Shown here in pieces: positions 38,032 to 48,625 of a stretch of DNA of 64,000 nucleotides; the stretch's first letter is position 1; every line of letters begins with the position of its first letter. Under the pieces are notes generated by a model. The model had not been told where the DNA came from, ran no database searches, and was given only the letters and a program-made list of their open reading frames with translations. The position numbers were made by a program, and so were the translations under genes. Location: assembly GCF_002443255.2 (NCBI RefSeq), contig NW_019211456.1:53237743-53301742 (forward strand), given 5' to 3'. The stretch comes from Varroa destructor (lineage: Eukaryota > Arthropoda > Arachnida > Mesostigmata > Varroidae).

Positions 38032-40932
38032 CTTTTATTTTCTCCAATTTTAGCATTTTTAAAAGTTTCTACTGCTCTATCAAAATGTTTTAATTCAATA
38101 TCGTTAAAATGTTTGTGAGCAAAAATTAAATCACAAGTAATAATAGCTTTAACGAATTTGTACGTCTTTCGTCAAAAAAGCTTCTAAATCTTCTGAACAA
38201 AGTAGATTTTATACGTCCATGATACATCCCGAATTGCATTAATTGGCATAGAAACAGATATTTGCTGTCTAAGGAATGCCCAGAACTTTTATCTACCTTT
38301 AATAAGCATACAGGTACTACTTTACTATTCAATCTGTCGTTGAAAGCGATTACTTTACTTAAAAGGTAATTTAACTTCTAGTTTAGTTTATAACTCTATA
38401 TTAATGCAGATATTTTGTGCTGTCGAACTTTTAGTTTTAAGTCATAGATTTCCTTGAATCCGGTGAGATTTGTATTTGAACAAACTCTGTACCTGCAGAG
38501 AGTGCAGATCGTAAACAAACGACAATTTTAGATTCTTTTCAAATGCTTGTTCTTTACAGAGCTATACATGCTCCAATACGATCCTAAAGTTTTGGAAAAC
38601 AGGTTGGTCTGTAAAGCATCATACATACAAAGCTACAGTTCTATTTTTTATACTTTTTTCTCTTATCCGATTTTTAGTAACACCATTTCAATTAACTTAT
38701 AGTGGAATGTGAAAAAAGTATCTTTTTAAACACTTACAAGGTAAAAGGTACACGAGAAATTCAAATAAGAATTGCACCATATAATGCGTCATCTTATTTT
38801 TTAAAATTCTAAGAAAATATGGCCTAACAACATTAGGCGCTATATGAACAATCCTTCAATTGCTGAAACAAGTTTTAACCTTCAGTCCTGCCATTTGTCG
38901 GATCACTAACTATTCAACCTCTAACACCTCAATGAATTCATTACGATTTATGCGAAACTTATCTTACATGGCAGAATTACGTTTTCATCCAGCCAGCTTG
39001 GCAGAAAGTGCTCATGCAGCATTGTTTAGTTTCCTTTATAGATTTTCAAATAATCACCGTTTGGTTTCGACACAAGGTATACCGGGAAAAGAAATTGAGG
39101 ACGCTGAATGTGCTCTTGTTCTTTATAATTTGATAACAATACGTTTATATATAAATATAGAAGTAGTATTATTATTAATATTATTATTATGATTGGTAAT
39201 TCTATGCCTAATTGTAAGCTATGGAGTCGCACTAAAAATGCGTTTTTTTGTAGTCCCAAACATTATCAGTTAACATTTATAATTTTTATGCTTTATAATT
39301 ATAGCATAATAAAGAAAATTAGATTGAGGAGCCTTTTGAGAATAACATAATCTTACTTTTTTCCTGACAGCAGCAGTGGTTTTGGGGCCAAAAGATCATC
39401 TGAGGTTAGCCACTTATCGCGCAATTGATATATCGAAGAATAAAATAAAACGCTTGTGTGTAGGTGGATATTAAGACAAACTGACAAAATTTGTAAATAA
39501 TTTTAAAACAACAAGAATTACGTTACTAAGATTTGCAAAAGAGTTGTACTTCGGGCATAGCTGTCCCAAAAGACTTGCGTCTTGCAAGCACATCTTACAG
39601 TATATTCATATTTATAGCTAGATTACTAATTCGCACTATTATTTAGTATGTGTACAACTCCATCTCATTTTTTGTAAAACATAAAAACAATACGACATTT
39701 CGATTTGGATTCGAAGGGAACATTTTTATTGCTATCACTATGTGATATTATGAAAGAACAATTATGAAAAGGCGTAAATATTTTAGGGCTATCACATCCT
39801 ATATGCAAACTGCAGTGACAGCATGGTAGTACAAACAATGAAAAATATAATCCAAACGTTTACAGTTTGTCAAAGCAGATGCAAACAATCACACAGGCAC
39901 AAAACAGCTTAAAATTATAGTTGTTGCAAGCGTTCAGGTTCGATTAATTATAATTTAAGAATGTTGATTATTATGATTGAACATAAATAATCAAATTTGG
40001 CATTACTGACTTTGAATGTTTACTATGTACCGCTCCTACAGTAAGTAGACTCAGTCGAACGATTCGTGCTTGTAAGCTATTGCGATTGCCCTGATGAACT
40101 ATACGATAGTATCAAAAATCACCTATAGGATATATGTATTACATTTGCACATGCTGAGCTCCATCATGTTAGGCCGTATCGCGTAGTATTTCATCATTAA
40201 GTAGATTTGTATATTGTATATAAAAAGTGGCTGTCATATGCAATGATAAAAAGATTGCATAAAATGTTCGTGACAAAGCTGTATTATACTACTTTTTGCG
40301 CTTCACATCGTTCGAGAAAAGAGCACACAAATATTTTGGTGCTATCGGAACAGTGTATAATGAGTTCTCACATTAATAATGTTTCTTCAGTGCACTCTCG
40401 ACAGGCTTTAGGCTTAGATTTTTAAAATAGAGTATTTTTATTTCTCTAATTTTAAGAGAAAGAAGTTTTAAGTTTAAGAGAAAAAAACTTTAACTGTGCA
40501 TATAAACTCTAGATTTAGTTTGTCCAATTAATTCGATTATTATAAACACTACAGTTCAGATTCCTATGACTCGGCCTGAGCATCTATATCAATTATTTAT
40601 ATTAATGTTACCGAGTTAAATGAAATTACGTTTTTGATATCGGAAGCGTAATGTTACTCAACCAGACAACCTTCTTGTGCCTTTAAGTACGCATCCATAA
40701 AAAATAAAAGGTAACTAACGACAAATAAACAATGTTGCGTGTGTGATATTGCTTATGTAACATTGGATAAAAGCCGTTCTGTAAAGGGGCATTTTATGTA
40801 AGGAGAAATAGTTGGAGAGTTCTTAGTATCATTGGTAACGGCAATTTTGCCTCGAATAATAGTAACGATATGATAAAACCCATGAACAGCATGTACAATC
40901 ACGACGTCTCGATTTGTTTCCGAACTGTTCTT
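38032..40932. other. Gene-free AT-rich stretch
   Basis: Only short chance frames and ATT-rich sequence (for example near 39165-39190). I see nothing else. Confidence 0.5.
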
Positions 40933-41169
40933 TTAAGTGGATTCGGCCATCGCTTCAGCTTTGTAGATATCTGAGCCTATGTAGTCCAATTTCAGTTGGG
41001 TGAAACTTACGTAGGTCTCCTCTTCTGCTTCTACAACTGGTGATCCTAAGTATTGGTCATCACATATGGATTTTCGTTTCCTGTGTGTTTGACTAATAAT
41101 GAAGTTTTCATTTTTACACCTTTTATTATCTTTGCAATCTATGCATTTTTGTATACCTAACGTGGTCAT
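40933..41169 (-). CDS. Unrecognised small hydrophilic frame
   Basis: A 78-residue minus-strand frame opens with ATG directly after an in-frame TAA. Near the N terminus is a CIDCKDNKRC cluster, then a basic HRKRK, then an acidic C-terminal half (VEAEEETYVSFTQLKLDY). Composition is protein-like and codons are varied. A donor GTAAGT interrupts the acidic segment, so it might be spliced. It lies 5.7 kb downstream of the ceramide synthase stop on the same strand, but nothing ties it to that gene. There is no recognised family. Confidence 0.25.
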   Translation of the reverse strand: MTTLGIQKCIDCKDNKRCKNENFIISQTHRKRKSICDDQYLGSPVVEAEEETYVSFTQLKLDYIGSDIYKAEAMAEST

Positions 41170-42838
41170 TTAGGCTTAGCACTGTTTTTTTAATCTAAAA
41201 TCTAACTAGTAATTAGCAAACACAGCTGGAAGTTTTACGTTTTCCGATTGTTTAATGAATAATGCGTTAAGCTATTTACTTCTCTTCGAACTTCTCCATC
41301 ATCATATAAACCTATGGTAATAGCGTCGTTTGCACGCGGTTTTCCTTTTTGGCCGTGTTTCTTGAGTATTTAAAGCGGCACCGTTTGTTCGACGCGAACG
41401 CATACCATCGAAAACTCCTGGCAGGCCCGAGGTGAAAGTTTTCATTTAAACATATTCCTTGTGTCATAGTAATTCATAATTCAGCTTGCGCACCCAAAAT
41501 ACAAACACTGACCCGATTGTCCTATTCAGTAGTAATTTTATTATTCGTCGTTTTTTTATGATTATTTTCAGTATTGAGCTTGGGTTGCTTTGTTATCTAA
41601 TCTGTATGACATAGAGCCAAAGCATATATCAGTTTTCTATACTGAAAGCTCACCGCCAAGTCTTTATTAATTATTTCTCGCTTGTAGTTCCATTATACAT
41701 ACGTTCTTGCTACGTACTACTCATTATTTTGCGTTTTTTTTTTCAACTTTACTTGAAACGGCTTCAAACATGTCTATCTCCAAAGTTGCTATTCCTTTTA
41801 TTTTTTTTGTTTTATCGTACAGTTGTACTCACCAATTACGTAGGGAGCATCCAGATCTTTTTCTATAGAGTTGTTTCTAATACTGTATCTGATTATCTGA
41901 TTAAATAATTCAACGAAGTTTTTTCCATATGCTATAAGTGCCATTCCCGGCGATCATGTTTATTTCATATCACCATCATTCACCGTGATTATATTTTCAA
42001 TTCAGCATCTAAATCACTCCCTAGTCATTCTGAATAGAGCCACTTAATCCATAAACAACTTTTTGATGGTAGCCGTCCGTCAAAAAATATTGGTAGATGT
42101 AGATTCGTTGAAGTGACGCTTAAGTACGCCATGTACGAAATGTTCGAGTTCAAGTAAATGCTGAACTGGTAGCAAGCCAACGTTCCCAAAAATGCAAGGT
42201 CTCAAAAAAGCCAATAGGTACAAAAGGTTAAAAAAGACGTGGAGAATCTCAAAAAGGCTGGGCAGGTGTTGTAGCCTATCGAGACGATTCAATAGGCAAT
42301 TGATATTGTGGCTTTCAAAACAACTGTTGATTTCTATGTAAAAGATAAAGGTGTATAGAAATAGGTCTTTAGGTCATTGTGATAAAGTTTGAGCACCTTA
42401 AATCTGTCCTTTTTGCGGTTTGTTTTCTGGTAATCTTTTTCAGATTTTTCAGAAGTCGCATGAAACCTGGTAATAACATAGATCGTCAATTTCGGGCAAA
42501 AATAAAGGTTTATAATTTTAGTGGGAGTCCGTCCTGCGTAAACATGTTGAGTCCATCTAGGGGAAATAAGCGCCAACAAACAACTTTACTGAAACTGGGA
42601 AGACAAAGTGCCACCAGTAGATTTCATTTTCCACCAAACAAAAGCACCGACAAACATACGTCATTTTCCATGCTTTATGATTAGTGAGTTAATGGACGTT
42701 TCGGTTTTTGACAACATAAGTTGTACAGAGATTTAACTACGCGATTTACATGAGGACTGAGTCCCACCAGGTCAATCTGTGAAATCAGTGCCCAACATAT
42801 CAGTGGTAAACTGTTTGATCTACGCCGCTTTGGTTAAT
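41170..42838. other. Region without a supportable gene
   Basis: Frames are short or interrupted. Around 42000-42360 one plus-strand frame looks protein-like but is broken by several TAA/TAG codons (see rejected items). Confidence 0.45.
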
Positions 42839-43354
42839 TTACTGGTGCTGATGTTTATGTAATGTACACACACTTGACTTGATTAATAAATAGATGCTAT
42901 GGCGTCGAATGGGGAAAGGAACAAAAAAATATGTGTCTGTGTGCTGCTGATCTAGAAAATAGCTTGGAAAATTCTGGTTAGTTTTGTGTGTAGATTTAAT
43001 TGATGCATGAATTTTAGTGAAACGAATAATATCTAGAAAGTGGAAGCAGTAGCGGACGCTTATTATCAGGTGTTTGGGAAATGGTGAAAAAGAAGGTATA
43101 TATGAGGGAATCGTTTTCATTAGCAAAACCAAAAACCCGCTGCGGATAGTAATACTGCGCGACAAAACTTTGTCGACTTTAAATGCTAGAAAGACGGTAA
43201 TATCAAGTGTTAAGTTACCATGCTCGTATTCGGAAAGCAAATTTTCCTTAAGATGCTTCTGCGGTGTTAGACATCTGTGCCGTATGATCTTATCGAAAGG
43301 GGCCTTTCGACTAAATCGATATTTAGGGAAGTAATAGAATACAAGTATGAGCAA
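42839..43354 (-). CDS. Longest anonymous frame (171 codons), with an open frame on the opposite strand
   Basis: A minus-strand ATG-initiated frame of 171 codons is open here. The plus strand of the same DNA is also open from about 43053 to 43334 and can start at an acceptor-like TTATCAG. The minus product is rich in Phe, Ile, Lys, Ser and Tyr and has no clear domain. The plus product (for example GNGEKEGIYEGIVFISKTKN) looks more protein-like. At this base composition a 171-codon frame is unlikely but not impossible by chance. Which strand, if either, is coding cannot be decided by eye. Confidence 0.2.
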   Translation of the reverse strand: MLILVFYYFPKYRFSRKAPFDKIIRHRCLTPQKHLKENLLSEYEHGNLTLDITVFLAFKVDKVLSRSITIRSGFLVLLMKTIPSYIPSFSPFPKHLIISVRYCFHFLDIIRFTKIHASIKSTHKTNQNFPSYFLDQQHTDTYFFVPFPIRRHSIYLLIKSSVCTLHKHQHQ

Positions 43355-43387
43355 GCTTGCTGCAGTATGACAATAAATTAACTAATG

Positions 43388-43468
43388 GATTTACCGAATC
43401 GTAATTCCAGGTTGACTGTAACATCAACGGATCGGGTAGAACAATGGCAAAGCCCGCTCGGCAACTAG
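43388..43468 (-). mobile_element. Possible decayed tRNA-derived SINE head
   Basis: On the minus strand TTGCCGAGCGG (43464-43454) matches the RNA polymerase III A-box TRGYNNARNGG at ten of eleven positions, in the form seen in Leu/Ser-type tRNAs. About 60 bases on, CGATTCGGTAAATC is a degraded B-box. The spacing fits a class II tRNA. No full cloverleaf remains. Confidence 0.25.
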
Positions 43469-46009
43469 GGATCCGCCTCGAGTAGAATAAAGAATGTTAC
43501 AGCGGCTTTTCTTGTTGCATGACACGAATGAAGAAATGTAATCACATGTAGATTATCTTACTGCCCATAATATCGCTCGGCTACGTTGAATCAAAGTCAT
43601 TATGAACACAACGGTGCGCGCTAGTACACGAGGGCATCTCTCTTACACAACAAAAATTCGTAAAAGAAGGGATTTCATCCGCAAAACCCGACAAAGTATT
43701 ATGCATTTTACTAGCTATCCTCAAAAGGTCTATGTCTTATTTAGGCCAGTCAGCCTCTAGACCAAAATTTAATAGAACAATATTTGACAACGTGAGGTAT
43801 ATGGGAAAGTATCACCAAATCGCAGGGTACGTCAGAGGAACTCAGTTAGCTAATAAAAATGTAAGCGGCTATAAACAAGAAATCTATCTACTCGCCTATT
43901 AAACTAACGTCTAACAAAAATAAGGGTACGATCGAAGATTGAATGTGAAGAAATTGTCAGTGCAGTTCTATACCTTAATCTTAATGTTAATTTTCTATCT
44001 GATAATAACAGATAGATAAAGTCCATTGATAAAAACTGAACTGTTGACTAGTGAAAAGTAAAGTTTATATCTGACCTTCATAACCTACCGACGCAGTGAT
44101 CTGTGTCACTATTATCGTGACGACGACTGAAGATGTGCAAATGATTATGCAAGTGCCTACAGACACTTCTACTAAAAGTGTAATAAAGATGTCGTTTATC
44201 TATTATGGTATTCAATTAGTATACAGAATGACGTATTTCGCAGATGTCACCACTACCTAGTGGCCCTCTAACACAAGGGTCAAACACTTGCACCAGCAGG
44301 GAATCATTCTTTTGGCTGAAGGGTCTTATGTGAAATCTAAGGACGGACTGCATCAAGGGTCGACATAGGGAAAACAAATCGTTTTAGCAACGCCATAAAG
44401 CCTGGGTTAGTTTTGACTGCATCCATTATCTATGGATTGACTTTGTACCGCCACTATTAGCTCAAAAAATAAGCAGGAGACAACGGGTGAGTCAACATTA
44501 CGATATCAGAAGACTCCACGTTGTGTCAATTTAATTATCTAAATGCTATTGCTGCTCTTGACTTTTCGTTCTTCATTACAGTATTCATCATTGTGTGGAT
44601 GTCAGCCATCCCTCCCGTTGTTTTATAGTGATCTGCTCAAAAGGAAACCTTCGTATTATCATCAGCAGTCATCATTATAGTTAATTTGTTATTACTGCAG
44701 CAAAGATAGATGTTGCACTCCCACTGCAGGCTGCTACTAACTACAGGGATATTTCTTATCTCACTCATCACCCGTGATAAAAATTTTACGGTTTAAGGGT
44801 GCCTGATAATTTCTTAAGACTTCCCACTAATCGGCCCATGATCTCCATTGCGACTGGAGTGAAGAGGTGTTTATCGTTAAAACCGCTGTACTGCCGCGTC
44901 TACCCTGCGTTAGTATGTTCGGCTACCCATCCTTCAGTAGAAACGCTACAATCAATATAATCGCGGGCCAATATGCAGGAACTTTTTTAAACCTCTATTC
45001 TAGGGTGCGTTGTAAAATAATATTAATAATATAATTACGTTTAGGGGTATATATATATTTAGTACATGGTGTATAATAGAGGCTCTAGTTTAATTTTCTT
45101 TTTCTGATGCCTTTAGCAAAGGTAAATTAATCATCTGTGCTTTGATTGATTTAAAAGGTTCGGTAACTTCGGCGTGTGCCTTCTGTTCCTCTTTTGTGCA
45201 AAGATCGGAACAATGTTATAAGCCCAACGATAATTGTATCCTTGAATCTGTATCCATTACAGAATAAGGAGATCTAAATATACTGTTTTGTGTATTTTTC
45301 AACTCCCAAGCACTGTGAACTCTCTCGTTTTAACGTTATTGACTATCACTAACGACAAGATGAGCGCCGCGGTATAACGAGATTTTTTGAACCATTTTTA
45401 GATCCCTTGCAAACACAGGTCTTTTTTCATGTCGTTTTATTTTCCTTGTAACCCCAACTGTAATAAGAAAAAGTTCCTCTGTAGTTGTCACATCAATCGC
45501 TAGGGTCGTGCCAAACGTTACTCTAATTTTTTTTTTCTAATAAAGATTTTAAATTTTAATTTGATTTTGTCTTCTCTGGACGAAGGCTCTAGACTTTTAA
45601 AGCGTTTCAACAGGTCTTCGTTCAATAACTTTGAAAGAACACACCCGTAACCTTTCCCCAAGGAAAATGTCACGAACGGATTAAGCTGCTATGCTGTATA
45701 CCCAGTCATACTAGAAAAATAGGTTAGATCTAGTTGTATTCGGATGACTACCTTTTCTATGGCGTTACACGGTTTTCTAATTTTGACATGAATCTCTAAT
45801 AAAACCCGTCCTTGTAGGGCTCAAAATGTTCCATAATATTTCGGATTTAGCTTGTTGCCTATGATTCGCCGCTTATATGACTGTCACTTTAACTAGGTTT
45901 TCTTTCCTGTTTAATGTTTGTTTACCATCAGAAACGTTAACATTGAGGGCAGCTACAATCACATTCATAGTCTAAAAATAAACATGGATTCTGTCATTGA
46001 AGCACAATT
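43469..46009. other. Gene-free stretch downstream of the ceramide synthase gene
   Basis: No frame or domain is supportable. An 8-bp-arm inverted repeat (TCTATCTG and CAGATAGA, 43994-44016) is present. Confidence 0.5.
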
Positions 46010-46015
46010 TTTATT
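46010..46015 (-). terminator. Putative polyadenylation signal of the ceramide synthase gene
   Basis: This is the first canonical AATAAA I found on the minus strand downstream of the ceramide synthase stop, about 640 bases after it. A variant ATTAAA lies nearer, at about 46319-46314. Both are common by chance in AT-rich DNA. Confidence 0.3.
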
Positions 46016-46655
46016 CACAACATATTCTACGATGTATATACGATGTATAAGCATATGTACGCACTTTACTTATTAAATACGCCTCCCTGAGACGTTGCTC
46101 TTGCTACTTATATGACTCCCTCTTATCAATAATTCCTTAAATAAGAGTAATTGTTATTTTTCTACTTTGGACTTCGGCTCGTAAAGTGTTGTAAGTGTCA
46201 AAAGCTGTGCCTAAATGTTCAAACTTAAAATTCAGCTATAAAGGACAAACTACTACTTGCCACATACTTCAAGATATTATTAAGTATAGTCAGTAAGTGA
46301 AAATTCATCATATTTTTAATATATAAGCTACTTATATTCAGCTTCACTTTCATTCTTTTTCGCAACCGAACAGGACATGCTTTAACTTTACTATTTCGAT
46401 AGTCCTTTTGTCTAGCCGCTGACTAACGCAAATGACCAATTGAACCAACGCTAGCTAGCCAACTTTAAGGAATTTTCGCGTATTGGAACATCCGTTTTTC
46501 ATGTGCGACTTCTATAAAAATTAAGTGTGACCATGTCTGTGAAACTGACGGCTTAACCAGCGCCAATGAATCAGTTTTGCTTTGAAATGACTTAATAATG
46601 ATGGCTTATTTGCTCTTCTGCCGCATACTGAGGCTTCTCCTGCCTGTGTTTAAAA

Positions 46656-46763
46656 TTAGTTTCCCTTTTTCACTTCTTGATAGGCAACGTCTTCTTCGCG
46701 GATATCGTCGACGCCATTTTTTAGGGTCCCTCGCAGCGATTTATAAAGTATTGCTGTTATAAT
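46656..46763 (-). CDS. Ceramide synthase, last coding exon
   Basis: The exon begins after a strong acceptor (pyrimidine-rich tract, then CTTACAG ending at 46764) in phase 0, matching the phase-0 end of the exon at 51779-51935. It encodes 35 residues and TAA. The first part (IITAILYKSLRG) continues the last transmembrane helix, begun by LYW of the previous exon. It is followed by an acidic segment (DDIREED), as found at the cytosolic C terminus of ceramide synthases. The protein ends KKGN, which fits the KKxx dilysine signal for COPI retrieval to the endoplasmic reticulum, where these enzymes act. Ceramide synthases N-acylate sphingoid bases with acyl-CoA to make (dihydro)ceramide. Confidence 0.88.
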   Translation of the reverse strand: MITAILYKSLRGTLKNGVDDIREEDVAYQEVKKGN

Positions 46764-47987
46764 CTGTAAGGGCAAGAGCACGAAAATGCGAAGATGATTT
46801 TTGGTCACTGCTAGAAGCTGGACTGTAACAATATATACATATATATATAAAATACACGTACACTTGGCCACTATAAATAGTTGCATTAATCTGATCATTG
46901 TTGCTGGTGCTCAAACGACCATCTTTTTATGGCAAAGTAATCACTCTGCTTGAACGTAGTGCTATACACAGAGTGCACAGGATCGGTTTCTCGAACACAA
47001 AAAAGTTCAGGTGAACATCGAAGAAGTAAATTGCCAACAGGGCTGTGAAACTGACGGTTCGGTCTAATTTGTATTTATTACCATTTTGGCGACGTGCTTT
47101 TTCTTTTTAAGGTTGATTGACGTACGTGCTGTGTAGGTACGCCTTAGTGAATTCGAACTACTGATGCCTCAAACTTAGCAAGTGTATATTTTTCAAGTTA
47201 ACCAAGGTTTTAGTTCATTCAATAGATCTTTATATGCTCAACTAAACATTAAAAGTCATCATATTGACATCTACATGCATCGCTTGCTATATTCCGTTAC
47301 TTTTTCGATACATATGTGTTTAAAAATGTTCATGTGCGAATATGTACAAGACATACATCACATATACTTAACTTAAAACTATCATTTAGCTTTGTGTTGA
47401 AGGCATTAAAAAATTACCGTCAATATAGGCTCAACATCAAGTATACTCTATATCAACTATAGAAAAATGTCATTGGGAGGTCTATGAATGAGCTGCGTTT
47501 CGGGTTGCTTTAATTACAGTATAAATTATGCATCTGAGAAAAAGTTTCGAAATCAAAAACTTCATTCGATAAACTTTTCAAACTTTTTTCACATACAGTA
47601 ATTTTATTTTCAATAGAAATGTTCACCTTTATGTGTGACCTTGTACCATTTAGATGGAAGTTAATGTAAAAAAAGTCTATAACGAGTTGAACCACATGTG
47701 AATATCTGAACGATTTTTCTAATAAGAAGTTTAAGAGATTTTTTAAAGAATGATGAATTGTGAGAGCAATGTTTGGTGAATATGGCGAATAGCACAAGGC
47801 CTCCAACTATAACTTCCACATTTTTTTCATTGTGATTCTCGTAGTGCAAGGTCGATTTTTGTCATGTAATAGGAATAGCCTTCTTTGTTCACTCGTCTTG
47901 ATTACTGTGAAATTTATTAATCATTAACACCAATCTATAATAGTACACTTTGAAACGAAATCGACGAACCATGACTTGAAGCTGTAG

Positions 47988-48419
47988 TGGATAACAGTCG
48001 TACTAGACTACCTAATTGACGCCATAAGCTATTCTGGATATACATTTGCAGTAAGGCGATGTCCCGCTTGTCCAGTTAAATTCAGGTATGATACGATATA
48101 TGAATATGATGGTTACCGGTTATCGTATGGTAACAAGTTACAGTTCGATGTAAGAATGGATCACTCTTATAAGGTGAGACTGGCTAAAGGTAAGGGTCTC
48201 TATGTCTCTCCGCCCTTATTTGCCCATTTTTACCCTATAAAGTTGGGCGAGGCCAAAAATTATGGTATTTTTACATACATCAAACCTGAGTTCCAAGAGT
48301 TATGCACTTCAAAATGGGTCGACTTCTACCACAGCTCTCAGAACTTCGTCATTCACCCTCGTAAAGGATCTCCCACGAAACGCTTCGAATTTGGATTTCC
48401 TGAGACTGACATGACGTAA
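47988..48419 (+). CDS. Unrecognised 143-codon open frame inside the ceramide synthase intron, opposite strand
   Basis: The frame is open from just after a TAG (47985-47987) to TAA (48417-48419). The first ATG is only at 48156, so a full-length product would need an upstream exon; a TTTGCAG acceptor ends at 48051. The peptide looks like a real folded protein: a CPACP cluster near the N-terminal side, many aromatic residues, and runs such as GLYVSPPLFAHFYPIKLGEA and KWVDFYHSSQNFVIHP. Codons in the second half mix C- and G-ending forms, unlike surrounding AT-rich DNA. Two donor-like sites (AAG/GTGAGA at about 48173 and AAAG/GTAAGG at about 48189) could shorten it. I recognise no family. It may be a nested gene, an exon, or a retained fragment of a mobile gene. 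Confidence 0.4.
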   Translation, partial: WITVVLDYLIDAISYSGYTFAVRRCPACPVKFRYDTIYEYDGYRLSYGNKLQFDVRMDHSYKVRLAKGKGLYVSPPLFAHFYPIKLGEAKNYGIFTYIKPEFQELCTSKWVDFYHSSQNFVIHPRKGSPTKRFEFGFPETDMT

Positions 48420-48560
48420 AACGACTAATAACGTTCCCCCCCGTTTGCGTAGTTTTACAATAGATCTAATACGGTAAGGATAAGTTTCATGTATAGGAAA
48501 GCCACGGTTCGAATACTCCTCAGTTTGAAAGACGCTTATTTACTTCAAGTGCTGGATGGG

Positions 48561-48625
48561 CACGCCATAGTGGAGTGGCTGACCCTCTCGGCTACTCTGC
48601 AAGCTGCCGATTGCTTCATCCACAA
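48561..48625 (+). mobile_element. Possible tRNA-derived SINE head, decayed
   Basis: TAGTGGAGTGG at 48568-48578 matches the RNA polymerase III A-box consensus TRGYNNARNGG at every position. About 40 bases later CTCTGCAAGC resembles an anticodon loop region. GATTGCTTCATCC, just beyond, resembles a B-box (GGTTCGANTCC) with a small deletion. There is no functional cloverleaf. Confidence 0.3.

Noticed and set aside
42000..42366. Plus-strand frame that reads as protein-like if every TAA/TAG is taken as glutamine, with no TGA for about 120 codons
   Set aside because: Both real genes here end in ordinary TAA codons, and the purine-rich strand alone yields Lys/Gln/Glu-rich readings. The stop number is about what chance predicts, and lack of TGA over this length is not significant. 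A C-to-T decayed pseudogene cannot be excluded, but nothing identifies it.
48506..48516. GGTTCGAATAC, B-box-like
   Set aside because: There is no paired T stem and no convincing A-box upstream. Kept apart from the better-supported relic at 48561.
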